A stretch of 64,000 nucleotides of DNA from Methanomethylovorans sp041447285 (GCF_041447285.1 NZ_JBGMEB010000008.1:62001-126000), one strand, 5' to 3'. Shown: positions 24,628-34,006, counted from the first letter of the stretch. Numbers and translations: made by a program. Notes: generated by a model from the sequence alone, not told the origin.

Positions 24628-25278
24628 TTAAATATTCCCCTTGATAAGAGTGCCTATTACAGCTTTCTCCTCAAGAGCGGCCAGCACTCTTTCAGGGTAA
24701 TTTCCATTGACTATCATGCAATCTCTACCATCTTTCATCAATAGTTCCGGCAGCATTCTATCCACGCAGCTTTCACCCATCTCATTAAGTTTTACTGCAT
24801 CTATGGTTGCAACAGTCTTTCCATAGACCAGTACTCCGTCCACATCAGTAGCCTTTACCAGCCTGGCACTCAACATTGATGCCACCCATGCAGCAATGCA
24901 GTCAGATGTCACATCCCAAGAATGAGGCAAGGGATCCATGCTATACAGCAGTCTATAAGGCATTAGAATAGTAATTCCCGGAACGATCTTGTCTAAATCA
25001 TCCGTTGTTCTGATCCCGCTCTTGTCGGCAAGGTAATATGCATATTGTTCCATCCCCAGGATTGCCATCCAATGGGCTGCATAATCGCCGATGCCTTCTT
25101 TTCGGTGAACTTCTCTTATGCTATCTGCAAAAACACCGCCACCAGGTACTATCAGCACTGCAGGGGCAGTATAAGAAATCAAATTTAGATTATCCTTCAA
25201 ATAAATGAGAAGTTGGGGAGCATTTTCCATAAGGCTCCCTCCAAGTTTAAGAACAACGTGATTTTTTACAATGCTCAT
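24628..25278 (-). CDS. mfnE: Methanofuran biosynthesis kinase MfnE
   Basis: 216-residue amino acid kinase family protein. The N-terminal KLGGSLMEN and PGGGVFADS nucleotide-binding motifs and a late ATDVDGVLVYG are visible. In methanogens MfnE makes the diphosphate of 5-(aminomethyl)-3-furanmethanol. It is third in the mfnD-mfnF-mfnE unit, 14 bases after mfnF. The context makes the assignment firm. Confidence 0.88.
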   Translation of the reverse strand: MSIVKNHVVLKLGGSLMENAPQLLIYLKDNLNLISYTAPAVLIVPGGGVFADSIREVHRKEGIGDYAAHWMAILGMEQYAYYLADKSGIRTTDDLDKIVPGITILMPYRLLYSMDPLPHSWDVTSDCIAAWVASMLSARLVKATDVDGVLVYGKTVATIDAVKLNEMGESCVDRMLPELLMKDGRDCMIVNGNYPERVLAALEEKAVIGTLIKGNI

Positions 25279-25292
25279 ATATTGTTCTCACA

Positions 25293-26273
25293 TTATTGGC
25301 GATTCTCAGCTTTCTCTATCAGCCAGGCTGCAGCGTAGGCAGGAAAAACATCGGATATCTCTTTTCCCCACTTCTCAGCCACAGAAATGTACTCCATGCC
25401 CAGTCTCTCTGCTGCTTCGATTATCATAAATTCCCCGATACCTGCAGCAACAATTCTGCTTGTACCGTATTTTTGGGATACTGTGGTAATTGCCTCAGTC
25501 AACAGACTTATCTGTTTTTCCCTGACCTGCTTTGCAATATCCATTACATCATCTTCTGATATTTCTTCCAGGTCCGCGCACACAAGCCTTGCAAGTCTTC
25601 TCATGGCTTCAATCCTGCTTTTGCCCGCTCCATCGGCAGTAGTACAGGTGTAAGTTTCCGGCCTGATATCTTCAAGCAACAGGTAAACATCACCTGTTGT
25701 TGTAAAAAGCTCCGAGGAAACCCTGCATGTTCCCTGTTCCAGTTCAACTTTGTCCAGCAGGGTAGCAACATTGGTACGCAATGTGCCCATATACACAAGT
25801 TCGCTTGCAAGCAACCTCTTAAAGTCGGTAGTTGATGCTACATGTTTTGCATCTACTATAGGTATTATGTCAGTAGTAGTGCTTCCTACATCCACAAAGA
25901 TGCAATCGCCTATTTCTTCACCGATCAATCTTGAAGAAGCTGCCCAATTTGCTGCAGCGAGATTTCGCAGTTCTTCACCATGTTCATGCACTTCTCCGTT
26001 GGTTCCGATGTAACGCACCTCACATCCAAATGCATTCTCTACTGCCTGCATTATGAACTTTAGCCCATGCATCTTATCTTCAAAGCAGTCGGCAAGTTCT
26101 CCTGTAATGACCACTGCGACCATGTCAGGATTGAGCCGCTTGGCTATGTCTTTAAGTGTCTGCGGCAAAGTGGTATCTTTCCATAGCGGCAGATAGTGAA
26201 GCTCTACGATAGCCCTATCAGAAGTAGCTATTTTTGTATTTGCTCCTCCGATGTCAATACCAAGGAATCTCAT
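25293..26273 (-). CDS. mfnF: Methanofuran condensing enzyme MfnF
   Basis: 326 residues of the hydantoinase/oxoprolinase-like sugar-kinase fold (MJ0863 type), which condenses tyramine-glutamate with the furan diphosphate to form the methanofuran precursor. The DIGGANTKIA loop at the start and DVGSTTTDIIP in the middle are the two phosphate loops. I use ATG 26273, which shares the ATGA overlap with the mfnD stop; a start at 26300 would lie in mfnD. Methanofuran is the first C1 carrier in methanogenesis from CO2 and in methyl oxidation. Confidence 0.88.
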   Translation of the reverse strand: MRFLGIDIGGANTKIATSDRAIVELHYLPLWKDTTLPQTLKDIAKRLNPDMVAVVITGELADCFEDKMHGLKFIMQAVENAFGCEVRYIGTNGEVHEHGEELRNLAAANWAASSRLIGEEIGDCIFVDVGSTTTDIIPIVDAKHVASTTDFKRLLASELVYMGTLRTNVATLLDKVELEQGTCRVSSELFTTTGDVYLLLEDIRPETYTCTTADGAGKSRIEAMRRLARLVCADLEEISEDDVMDIAKQVREKQISLLTEAITTVSQKYGTSRIVAAGIGEFMIIEAAERLGMEYISVAEKWGKEISDVFPAYAAAWLIEKAENRQ

Positions 26274-27187
26274 TTGAAATCCTCCTTTGTAAAGGTGCAC
26301 TCTGCATTCATACTAACAGATTGCGGTAATCCTCCCAATAGGTTCTTAAGCAGCAGGTCCGCTATCTCGACATCCATTACTTTAGCTATCCCATATATCG
26401 AAGTTGTTGGCCTGGGGTTTACATCTACGATGTAAGGTGTCCCGTTATACACTATATCCACACCAGTATAGCCTCTGCATCCAAGAACTCTTGCAGCTTC
26501 CATGGCTGCCTGGAACAGTTCTTCTTTATAAGATGGTGAAAAAGATACTGTGTTACCTTTATATTCGACGTGAAGCCCGGAAGGGTCCTTTACATCCATA
26601 AATTCGATCTGCTGTTTATTAACACATAATGGCAACGTTTTTTCTCCTGCTATGAGGCTCACGCTCAGATGTTCTCCATTTATGAACTCTGTTGCAATGG
26701 ATCCGGAAGGCACTTCAGTGTTTATGGTGAGGTATGTATCTTCAGAAGCACATCCGAATCTGGGTTTTACCACGCATTTTATGCTTTTCGTATCATTTAA
26801 GATGCGAGGAGCAGCTATATTGTGCCGCAGAAGCACTTCAGTACACTTTACCTTATCTGCACACAAAGCAACTGCTTCAGGCGTGGAACCCAGATTAAGT
26901 GTATTGTCTTCAATGAATGAGGTAAGTTCAGATAAGATTTCATCGGGGCCTATTACAAGCCCAGCATCACTTTTTTTTGCTTCTTCTTCAAGGATGTTTC
27001 TGAAATCTTCTTCTGTTGAGATTTTTGCATTTCCTGCAGGCAACAAAGTACCCGAAGTCAAATAAGTGACTTCATGACCAAGTCTTGCGAAACTGCTGAC
27101 AAGGGTCTTGAGCATGGATTTGCCTTCAAGCAGGAAAGTGCCACCCATACCTGTACCCATTGCATATTCTGCAAGTAGTATCTTCAT
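26270..27187 (-). CDS. mfnD: Tyramine-glutamate ligase MfnD
   Basis: 305-residue ATP-grasp ligase that joins glutamate to tyramine in methanofuran synthesis. ATP-grasp marks are VVKPRFGCASED and a late YTGVDIVYNGTPYIVDVNPRPTTS. It heads the three-gene mfn unit with ATGA coupling to mfnF. The first strand MKILLAEYAMGTGMG is typical for MfnD. Confidence is raised by the neighbours. Confidence 0.88.
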   Translation of the reverse strand: MKILLAEYAMGTGMGGTFLLEGKSMLKTLVSSFARLGHEVTYLTSGTLLPAGNAKISTEEDFRNILEEEAKKSDAGLVIGPDEILSELTSFIEDNTLNLGSTPEAVALCADKVKCTEVLLRHNIAAPRILNDTKSIKCVVKPRFGCASEDTYLTINTEVPSGSIATEFINGEHLSVSLIAGEKTLPLCVNKQQIEFMDVKDPSGLHVEYKGNTVSFSPSYKEELFQAAMEAARVLGCRGYTGVDIVYNGTPYIVDVNPRPTTSIYGIAKVMDVEIADLLLKNLLGGLPQSVSMNAECTFTKEDFK

Positions 27188-27304
27188 GAAGGATGAAAAT
27201 CGTTTTATTAGATTTATTACTAACGAGCAGGAAAGAACAATAGTATAATTATTCGATAATCAATAAATACTATCATTCACATCTTGGCTATCCAAGGGAC
27301 GAAT

Positions 27305-27727
27305 ATGGGAATATTATCTGAAAATCCATTTGCGCAGGCTATAGCAATATCTACCTCCATGGCACTGTTCATGATAGGCATTGCTATGGGCATCATGACA
27401 ATACTCGGTACAAAAAACACTCCTCTTCCTTTTGCGGTGATGTTGCTGATCTTTGCTGTTATATTCATTGCAGCTTCTGTATTCTTTGAAAACAGGGGTG
27501 CTGATCATATGGGTTCGCTTGTAGGTGGAAGTATAGCTGCATTCGCTGTGACCTTTGCAGTAACTGCTTTTTTCACCGGCGTTTCTTATATTATTATGAA
27601 TCTTGGTTTCAAGGGAGTCGGTGATATTGGGTGGGATACGATGATATCAGCCCTTGCTATCTGCATGATCTCAAGCATGCTCATTATAAAGGCTGTGCAG
27701 CATAAGATGCATGTACAGCACTTCTAA
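27305..27727 (+). CDS. Membrane protein upstream of grpE
   Basis: 140 residues with four transmembrane segments (about 15-37, 43-62, 75-97 and 115-133). I start at ATG 27305, preceded by an AGGGA ribosome site; the longer reading begins at a TTG. It may act as a small transporter or heat-stress-linked membrane protein, but I recognise no named family. It lies on the same strand as the grpE operon, with that operon's own promoter in between. Confidence 0.6.
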   Translation: MGILSENPFAQAIAISTSMALFMIGIAMGIMTILGTKNTPLPFAVMLLIFAVIFIAASVFFENRGADHMGSLVGGSIAAFAVTFAVTAFFTGVSYIIMNLGFKGVGDIGWDTMISALAICMISSMLIIKAVQHKMHVQHF

Positions 27728-27760
27728 ACACCTTTTTTAGGTTGTATCTTCTTGACCAAA

Positions 27761-27794
27761 ATGTATTTATAGAACCTCAAACAATCATGAGGTT
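27761..27794 (+). promoter_or_regulatory. grpE promoter with inverted repeat
   Basis: A TATA-like stretch at 27763-27771 is directly followed by AACCTCA (27773-27779) and TGAGGTT (27788-27794), a perfect 7-bp inverted repeat with an 8-base spacer, about 40 bases before grpE. The position suits a repressor site. Confidence 0.5.
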
Positions 27795-27834
27795 TGAAGA
27801 CACACAACCGAACACAGACAAGAGGAATGTATAG

Positions 27835-28404
27835 ATGGATGAAGGATTGGGAAATATTGATAAAATGAAACCCAAAACTGAGAATGATGTGAAGGATGAT
27901 GTGTCAGTCACAAATGGCGCGCCATCTCTGGAGGAGCAGCTTTGCATGAAAGACGAAGAGATAGGACAATTAAAGGACAGGCTCTTACGTCTGACCGCAG
28001 AGTTTGATAACTTCAGGAAGCGTACCGTCAGGGAAAAGGAAGAGTTTCGTAAGTTCGCATCAGAGAACCTTCTGCTTGAACTCATAGAAGTTTATGATAA
28101 CTTTGAACGTGCTATGGAATCTGCTAAAAATACAGAAGATGTTGGTTCCGTGGTAAAGGGTGTTGAGATGGTTTTCAAGCAGTTTGTTTCCATTTTGGAA
28201 AAAGAAGGTCTTCAGAAAATGGAATGTATGGGTGCAGAATTTAATCCCCATGAGCATGAGGCGATGCTGCATGTTGAGCATCCCGACCACGAAGAGAATA
28301 CCATTATTGGAGTATGCAAACCTGGATTTTATTTACACTCCAAGGTTCTCAGGCCCGCCGCTGTGACTGTGTCAAGGCTTCCAGAAGCATCAGGTAAAGA
28401 TTAA
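27835..28404 (+). CDS. grpE: GrpE nucleotide exchange factor
   Basis: 189 residues: acidic N-terminal tail, long coiled-coil helix (about 40-95), and C-terminal beta-domain with the signature ending VLRPAAVTVS. It releases ADP from DnaK. It is the first of grpE-dnaK-dnaJ. The Methanosarcinaceae are known to have acquired this chaperone set from bacteria. The start ATG 27835 follows a weak ribosome site. A TATA element and an inverted repeat are just upstream. Confidence 0.94.
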   Translation: MDEGLGNIDKMKPKTENDVKDDVSVTNGAPSLEEQLCMKDEEIGQLKDRLLRLTAEFDNFRKRTVREKEEFRKFASENLLLELIEVYDNFERAMESAKNTEDVGSVVKGVEMVFKQFVSILEKEGLQKMECMGAEFNPHEHEAMLHVEHPDHEENTIIGVCKPGFYLHSKVLRPAAVTVSRLPEASGKD

Positions 28405-28440
28405 GGGTTGCAGGTAAAGCTGCACCGTGTTGCGTGACGA

Positions 28441-28509
28441 CTATATAAACAAACTCATAAATATTTAATTCCAACATAATGATCTTATAATGATCTGAGA
28501 GGTAATATT
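28441..28509 (+). promoter_or_regulatory. dnaK promoter
   Basis: A TATA-like CTATATAAAC at 28441-28450 and a GAGAGGTAAT ribosome site just before ATG 28510. The 105-base gap from grpE suggests dnaK has its own promoter. Confidence 0.5.
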
Positions 28510-30363
28510 ATGGCAAAGATATTGGGTATTGACCTTGGAACCACAAATTCCTGTATGGCTGTTATCGAAGGTGGAGAGCCAACTGTCATCCCTAATGCAG
28601 AAGGGGGCAGAACAACACCTTCTGTCGTAGGTTTTTCCAAGAAGGGTGAGAAACTTGTTGGTCAGGTTGCCAAGAGGCAGATGATCACAAATGCAGATAA
28701 TACTGTGTACTCTATCAAAAGGCACATGGGAGAGGCATCATATAAGGTAACCCTCAGCGCAAAGGACTACACTCCGCAGGAAATATCTGCCATGATCCTG
28801 CGTAAAATGAAGGAAGATGCTGAAGCATACCTTGGAGAAACTATTACACAGGCTGTCATTACAGTTCCCGCTTATTTCAATGATGCACAGAGGCAGGCTA
28901 CCAAAGATGCAGGTGCTATTGCAGGTTTGGAAGTAATGAGGATTATCAATGAGCCTACTGCAGCAGCTCTTGCCTATGGTCTTGATAAAGAGGCTGAAGA
29001 TCACAAGATCCTTATCTACGACCTTGGAGGTGGTACCTTTGATGTATCCATCCTAGAGCTTGGAGGAGGAGTATTCGAGGTACTTTCAACCAGTGGAGAC
29101 ACTCATCTTGGTGGAGATGACTTCGACCAGAGGATAGTAGATTATCTTGTTGAACAGTTCAAGAAAAACGAAGGTATCGATCTCTCAAAGGATAGGGCAG
29201 CATTGCAGCGTCTGAGGGATGCAGCTGAGAAAGCAAAGATTGAGCTTTCTGGTATACCTTCCACCAACATCAACCTTCCGTTCATCACCGCAGATGCCAA
29301 CGGGCAGCCAAAGCACATTGATATCGACCTTACAAGGGCGCAGTTCGAGAAGATGACTGCTGACCTGGTAGATAAGACTCTGGTGTCTGTCAATCAGGCA
29401 ATGAAAGATGCAAAGCTCACAGCAAAGGACATCGACAGGGTACTTCTTGTAGGAGGTTCTACAAGGATGCCTGCAGTCACTGAGCTTATCAAAAAGGTGA
29501 CTGGTAAGGACCCGTATAAGAACATCAATCCAGATGAAGCCGTTGCAGTAGGTGCAGCAATTCAGGGTGGTGTCCTTGGAGGAGAGGTCCATGATGTATT
29601 GCTCCTGGATGTAACACCTCTTACACTTGGTATTGAAACTTTGGGTGGTGTAGCAACTCCGCTCATCGAGCGTAACACCACCATACCTGTAAGGAAGAGC
29701 CAGGTATTCTCCACGGCTGCTGACAGCCAGCCATCTGTGGAGATCCATGTCTTGCAGGGTGAAAGGGGTATAGCTTCTGCTAACAAGACACTGGGACGTT
29801 TCATCCTCGATGGGATTCCACCTGCTCCAAGAGGAATTCCACAGATAGAGGTTACATTTGACATAGATGCAAATGGTATCCTCCACGTGAGGGCAAAGGA
29901 TCTGGGTACTGGTAAGGAACAGTCCATATCCATCCAGAAACCAGGCGGTCTTTCTGATGAAGAGATCGACAAGATGGTAAAGGATGCAGAACTCCATGCT
30001 GATGAGGATCACAAGCGTAAGGAGCAGGTTGAGGTAAAGAACACCGGTGAATCTCTTGTCAACGCAGCAGAGAAGACCCTCAAGGAAGCAGGTGATTCTG
30101 TAACTGCAGACCAGAAGTCAAAAGTGGAAAGTGCTATCTCTGCTCTGAAAGATGCTCTTCAGAAGGATGATGTTGAGGAAATCAAGTCCAAGACAGAAGC
30201 TCTTCAGACTGCAATCTACGATGTTTCAGCTGCTATGTACCAGAAAGCACAACAAGAAGCTGCTTCAGGATCAGGAGCTTCTGCAGGTGCATCTGCAAAA
30301 TCAGATTCTGGTGATGAAGTAGTAGATGCTGACTATGAAATCGTTGATGACGGCAAGAATTAA
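28510..30363 (+). CDS. dnaK: Molecular chaperone DnaK
   Basis: 617-residue Hsp70. The ATPase domain begins GIDLGTTNSCMAV, has the DLGGGTFDVSILEL signature and IDRVLLVGGSTRMPAVTEL. The substrate domain and an acidic C-terminal tail ending in VDADYEIVDD follow. It works with the neighbouring GrpE and DnaJ to fold and refold proteins. Bacterial-like sequence in a methanogen reflects the known lateral transfer. Its stop is followed by a strong hairpin. Confidence 0.97.
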   Translation: MAKILGIDLGTTNSCMAVIEGGEPTVIPNAEGGRTTPSVVGFSKKGEKLVGQVAKRQMITNADNTVYSIKRHMGEASYKVTLSAKDYTPQEISAMILRKMKEDAEAYLGETITQAVITVPAYFNDAQRQATKDAGAIAGLEVMRIINEPTAAALAYGLDKEAEDHKILIYDLGGGTFDVSILELGGGVFEVLSTSGDTHLGGDDFDQRIVDYLVEQFKKNEGIDLSKDRAALQRLRDAAEKAKIELSGIPSTNINLPFITADANGQPKHIDIDLTRAQFEKMTADLVDKTLVSVNQAMKDAKLTAKDIDRVLLVGGSTRMPAVTELIKKVTGKDPYKNINPDEAVAVGAAIQGGVLGGEVHDVLLLDVTPLTLGIETLGGVATPLIERNTTIPVRKSQVFSTAADSQPSVEIHVLQGERGIASANKTLGRFILDGIPPAPRGIPQIEVTFDIDANGILHVRAKDLGTGKEQSISIQKPGGLSDEEIDKMVKDAELHADEDHKRKEQVEVKNTGESLVNAAEKTLKEAGDSVTADQKSKVESAISALKDALQKDDVEEIKSKTEALQTAIYDVSAAMYQKAQQEAASGSGASAGASAKSDSGDEVVDADYEIVDDGKN

Positions 30364-30381
30364 ACAGTTTCAGGTACAAAG

Positions 30382-30416
30382 GTACGTTCTATCTGAACGT
30401 ACTTTATTTATTTTAT
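30382..30416 (+). terminator. Hairpin terminator after dnaK
   Basis: Perfect 8-bp arms GTACGTTC (30382-30389) and GAACGTAC (30395-30402), 5-base loop, followed by a T-rich run. It lies between dnaK and dnaJ, so dnaJ is probably expressed separately or by read-through. Confidence 0.6.
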
Positions 30417-30436
30417 ACTGACACGCAGGGTTTTTC

Positions 30437-31603
30437 ATGTCCACTACACGTGATTATTATGAGATCCTTGGGGTTTCCAAGGAATCTACTGAAGCCGAGA
30501 TTAAAAAGGCCTACAGGAAGCTTGCAATGCAATACCATCCGGATAAAAATAAGGCTCCGGATGCCGAGGAAAAATTCAAGGAGATCTCTGAAGCTTATGC
30601 CGTGCTCTCTGATGAGGAAAAAAGAGCCCAGTATGATAAGTTCGGTCACGCTGGTATAGATGGGCGCTATTCTCAGGAAGATATTTTCCGTGGTGCTGAC
30701 TTCAGAGGCTTTGAAGATCTGGGAGATATACTTTCCGGAATCTTCGGAGGCGGTTTTGGAGGATTTGCCGGTGATATCTTCGGTGGTGGAAGAGGAAGAC
30801 GCAATGCCCCAATGAGGGGTTCTGACCTGCGTTATGATCTGTCCATATCTCTTGAAGAAGCAGCTACAGGTGTGGAAACTACTATCAATGTCCCACGGGC
30901 GGAAAATTGTGAGACTTGTGGAGGTACCGGTGCAAAAGCAGGTACGACTCCTAAAACCTGTCCCACATGTCATGGCAGTGGACAGATAACCAGTGCACGC
31001 AATACACCATTTGGCCGCTTTATGAGTACAACTGTCTGTAACACATGTCATGGGAACGGTCAGATAATAGAGGATCCCTGTCCTGCATGTAAAGGTACGG
31101 GTAAGATCAAGAAAGTAAAGAAACTTTCTGTAAAGTTACCAAAGGGAGCTGATAATGGCCTGCGTTTGAAGATCCGGGGAGAAGGTGAAGCAGGAAGTCC
31201 AGGTGCTCCGGCAGGTGACCTTTATGTTATGGTGCATGTACAGCCTCACAAGACCTTCGAGCGCGTGGGCGACGATATACTATACGAATTGCCGATTTCA
31301 TTTGTGCAGGCGACTTTAGGTGATGAGGTGCTTGTGCCGACTCTTTATGGAAATGTAAAAATGAACATTAAACCAGGGACACAGACGCATTCCGTTCTAA
31401 GGCTCAAAGGCAAGGGAATGCCACATCTGCATGGAAGTGGTGAAGGCGATCAGCTTGTCAGAGTCATCGTGCAAACACCGAAGAACCTTAATTCAGAGCA
31501 GAAAGAATTACTCCGGAAGTTCGATGAGCTTGACAGAAAGAGCGCCAAAAATAGTAAGCATTCAGGCATATTTGAAAAAGTAAAAGATGCATTCAGCTCA
31601 TAG
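30437..31603 (+). CDS. dnaJ: Co-chaperone DnaJ
   Basis: 388-residue type I J-protein. J domain residues 5-70 with HPD at 34-36; Gly/Phe-rich linker about 80-125; four CxxCxGxG zinc motifs (CETCGGTG, CPTCHGSG, CNTCHGNG, CPACKGTG) at about 158-228; then the C-terminal substrate domain. It stimulates DnaK ATPase and delivers substrates. Complete. Confidence 0.96.
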   Translation: MSTTRDYYEILGVSKESTEAEIKKAYRKLAMQYHPDKNKAPDAEEKFKEISEAYAVLSDEEKRAQYDKFGHAGIDGRYSQEDIFRGADFRGFEDLGDILSGIFGGGFGGFAGDIFGGGRGRRNAPMRGSDLRYDLSISLEEAATGVETTINVPRAENCETCGGTGAKAGTTPKTCPTCHGSGQITSARNTPFGRFMSTTVCNTCHGNGQIIEDPCPACKGTGKIKKVKKLSVKLPKGADNGLRLKIRGEGEAGSPGAPAGDLYVMVHVQPHKTFERVGDDILYELPISFVQATLGDEVLVPTLYGNVKMNIKPGTQTHSVLRLKGKGMPHLHGSGEGDQLVRVIVQTPKNLNSEQKELLRKFDELDRKSAKNSKHSGIFEKVKDAFSS

Positions 31604-31655
31604 GCAAAGGGTATATTTGAACTCATAACCACCTTTTCTCTATTTTTATATCAAA

Positions 31656-32411
31656 ATGAACGCGATAAGCGATAAAAGGCATGTGCTTGATATCCCTCTT
31701 GACGCAGAAGGGATTTTGGTTTGCAGACCAAACCGTTTTCTGGGAATAGTGGATATTATAACTCCCCAGGGATCAAAAGCTGAAAAAGTGCATATCCATG
31801 ATCCTGGAAGGCTTGAGGACATACTCTATCCAGGAAACCGTGTGATTCTGAAAAAGGCTGATGGGAAAGGCAGAAAAACGCTTTGGGATCTTATTGGAGG
31901 AAAGGTAGGAGACAATTTTGTTCTTACTCATTCGGGATATCATAGGCAAATTTCCAACTGGGTTCTGGAGAACCAAATAATATCAGGCCTGGGAGATATT
32001 GAACATATCACTCCGGAGCAAGTATTTGGCGAAAGCAGGCTGGATTACCTGCTTGAAGGAGCAGGGCGTAGGACATGGGTTGAGGTCAAAGGTTGTACGC
32101 TTGCTGAAGATGGCAAAGCTATGTTTCCCGATGCTCCCACTGCCCGTGGAAAAAGGCACGTTGAAGAACTTATAAAAGCCTTACAGGCAGGGGATAATGC
32201 TATAATGATGGTATTGATCTTCCGCCAGGAAGCAAAGTGTTTTTGGGCTCATGAGAAAATAGATCCGGATTTTGCCGCTGCTTTTCTCCATGCCATCGAA
32301 GAAGGAGTACAGATACATCCTCTGGTTTTTACGTTTGAGAAAAAGGACGACTACGGCCAGGTATTCTTTTGCAGAAAATTGCCTCTTTGCAGCAAGTTAA
32401 GGAAAAGTTAG
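31656..32411 (+). CDS. sfsA: SfsA family protein
   Basis: 251 residues of the sugar fermentation stimulation protein A family, a predicted nuclease-like or DNA-binding protein of unsettled function. Family motifs: RFLGIVDI near the start, HIHDPGRLEDIL, and VEVKGCTL with a PD-x-x-K-like core. The annotated ATG 31656 is only a few bases from a TATA-like element at 31643-31651, so a GTG at 31683 may be the real start. It lies after dnaJ and before tRNA-Arg. Confidence 0.87.
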   Translation: MNAISDKRHVLDIPLDAEGILVCRPNRFLGIVDIITPQGSKAEKVHIHDPGRLEDILYPGNRVILKKADGKGRKTLWDLIGGKVGDNFVLTHSGYHRQISNWVLENQIISGLGDIEHITPEQVFGESRLDYLLEGAGRRTWVEVKGCTLAEDGKAMFPDAPTARGKRHVEELIKALQAGDNAIMMVLIFRQEAKCFWAHEKIDPDFAAAFLHAIEEGVQIHPLVFTFEKKDDYGQVFFCRKLPLCSKLRKS

Positions 32412-32412
32412 G

Positions 32413-32501
32413 CGGGCCCGCCGCGATTCGAACGCGAGTCAATGGGTATCTTCACGATTGTTTCGAAGCCCATTAGGATATCCTGGCTACCCTACGAGCC
32501 C
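32413..32501 (-). tRNA. tRNA-Arg (UCG) with 15-base intron
   Basis: Acceptor GGGCTCG/CGGGCCC, T-arm TCGCG/CGCGG and discriminator G. The mature anticodon loop is CTTCGAA (anticodon UCG). A 15-base intron (32448-32462) interrupts after position 37. CTTC of the loop pairs with GAAG of the intron, forming the bulge-helix-bulge recognised by archaeal splicing endonuclease. CCA not encoded. The 89-base gene has a U/T mismatch-like pair at 13-22 in the D-stem. Confidence 0.9.
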
Positions 32502-32563
32502 ACTTCTTGTTTATGGAACATCTGATAACGATAAAATTCTTAAAGGTTTCCATCCGGATGATC

Positions 32564-33307
32564 TCAGATAAGCCCAGAGAATATTTTGAGAGCCATTCCC
32601 CATAGTACTAACCCAACCATTTTCCTGAGAGTTTCGGACTTCATTCTTGCATGCATAAGATAAGAGCCTACCTGTGCTCCCAGAATAGCTGCAATTGTGA
32701 TATAGATTAGAAGCTGAATATCAGGTTTCCATGAACTCAGGTGCGCTATAAGCCCTGAAAGCGAAGTGAACAATACAATAATTCCGGAGGTAGCAGCAGA
32801 TTTCTTTACTGCGTATCCGAAATACAAAAGCAGTGGCATTATCAGAGAACCACCGCCTATTCCCAGCAGCCCTCCGATAAAACCCACTATAAACCCACTG
32901 GTCAAAATAAGGGGAAGAGAAAAAGGATGGTCATGGCTGCCTATCAAAATCTCTTTTTGAGGTTTCAACATCTCTATTCCTACAACTACCATAATGATAC
33001 TGAATATCGCTAGCAGTATATCGGTGGGAACTATGTTTGTACAATAGGCACCTATGGGTGCAGCTATCATAGATATAATAAGGAATGGGGTAGCTACCCT
33101 AAGTTCTACAAGTCCTTTACGTAAATATGTAAAGGCAGCAGATGCAGATGTGGCAGTATTCAGCAACAAGCCCATAGGTATAGCACTAAGCAAGTCTATT
33201 CCTGACCAATAAAAAAGAGGAACATATACTATCGCACCTCCCAGGCCGATCATGGAGAACAGGGCAGACAAGAAGAATACCAGTACTGCAAATACCAGCG
33301 GATCCAT
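32564..33307 (-). CDS. TauE/SafE family permease
   Basis: 247 residues with about seven or eight transmembrane segments, member of the TSUP/TauE-SafE family of putative sulfite/organosulfonate exporters. The repeated GLGGAIVYVPLF and GIGGGSLIMPLLL motifs mark the two halves. It overlaps no gene but is 12 bases after the RCK protein gene, in the same direction. The transported substrate is unknown. Confidence 0.85.
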   Translation of the reverse strand: MDPLVFAVLVFFLSALFSMIGLGGAIVYVPLFYWSGIDLLSAIPMGLLLNTATSASAAFTYLRKGLVELRVATPFLIISMIAAPIGAYCTNIVPTDILLAIFSIIMVVVGIEMLKPQKEILIGSHDHPFSLPLILTSGFIVGFIGGLLGIGGGSLIMPLLLYFGYAVKKSAATSGIIVLFTSLSGLIAHLSSWKPDIQLLIYITIAAILGAQVGSYLMHARMKSETLRKMVGLVLWGMALKIFSGLI

Positions 33308-33319
33308 GATATCATTGAC

Positions 33320-34006
33320 CTAATTCTTCAGGTACTTTTTCTTGAACATAGCTATCTCTGTCTTACCGCCGACAACAGCTACCACGTCTCCTAATTGAAT
33401 TACAAGTGACGGCGTGATATCTGTGATAACATTGTTATTCCTTTCTATTCCTATTATTGTACATCCTATCTTTGCCCGAATATCCAACTCCTTTATAGAC
33501 TTCCCAGCAAGTGGGTCGCCATCTCTTACACGATGTTTTTCAATATCTATTCCTTCGTATAGCCTGATATCCTCATCTATAAGGGAACATGCATCTTTAG
33601 AGCATTCAGATGTCATTCTTGCAAGCATTTGCCCGGCGACTATGGAGATAGATGGAACATAATCTGCACCTGCTTTGTATATTTTATCAATAGATTTGTA
33701 GGAATTAGACCTTGCCATTATTGTCACTGAAGGATTTAGGTTCCTGGCTATGAGCGTTGCGAATATAACATCGTTGTCATCGTTAAGAGAAATTATTATC
33801 GTAGAAGCATTTTCAACATTTGCCTCTTTAAGTGTATCTTCTGAAGTAGCATTCCCCACTACAAAATCAAAATCAGCTTTTTCAAATACCTCTGGGTGAG
33901 CATCGACCACAAGGAAATTCAAATTATTCCGCTTTAATATCTCAGTAACTCTTTTCCCTACATCACCATATCCCAGCACGATAAGATGACCTTTATCGTT
34001 GTTCAT
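33320..34006 (-). CDS. TrkA-like RCK protein (N and C domains)
   Basis: 228 residues: TrkA-N (RCK) domain with the NAD loop GYGDVGKRVTEIL near residue 12, and a TrkA-C domain at about 145-225. It lacks transmembrane segments, so it is likely a soluble regulatory subunit that binds NAD and controls a potassium channel or transporter. Its start overlaps the stop of the potassium channel gene by an ATGA-type junction, which strongly suggests that the two act together. Confidence 0.88.
   Translation of the reverse strand: MNNDKGHLIVLGYGDVGKRVTEILKRNNLNFLVVDAHPEVFEKADFDFVVGNATSEDTLKEANVENASTIIISLNDDNDVIFATLIARNLNPSVTIMARSNSYKSIDKIYKAGADYVPSISIVAGQMLARMTSECSKDACSLIDEDIRLYEGIDIEKHRVRDGDPLAGKSIKELDIRAKIGCTIIGIERNNNVITDITPSLVIQLGDVVAVVGGKTEIAMFKKKYLKN

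Noticed and set aside
29185..30012. Long antisense open frame inside dnaK
   Set aside because: It lies opposite a well-conserved dnaK and has no family or ribosome site. Its composition looks like a codon-bias shadow.
30413..31051. Antisense open frame in dnaJ
   Set aside because: Cysteine and threonine content mirrors the zinc-finger coding strand. No independent evidence.
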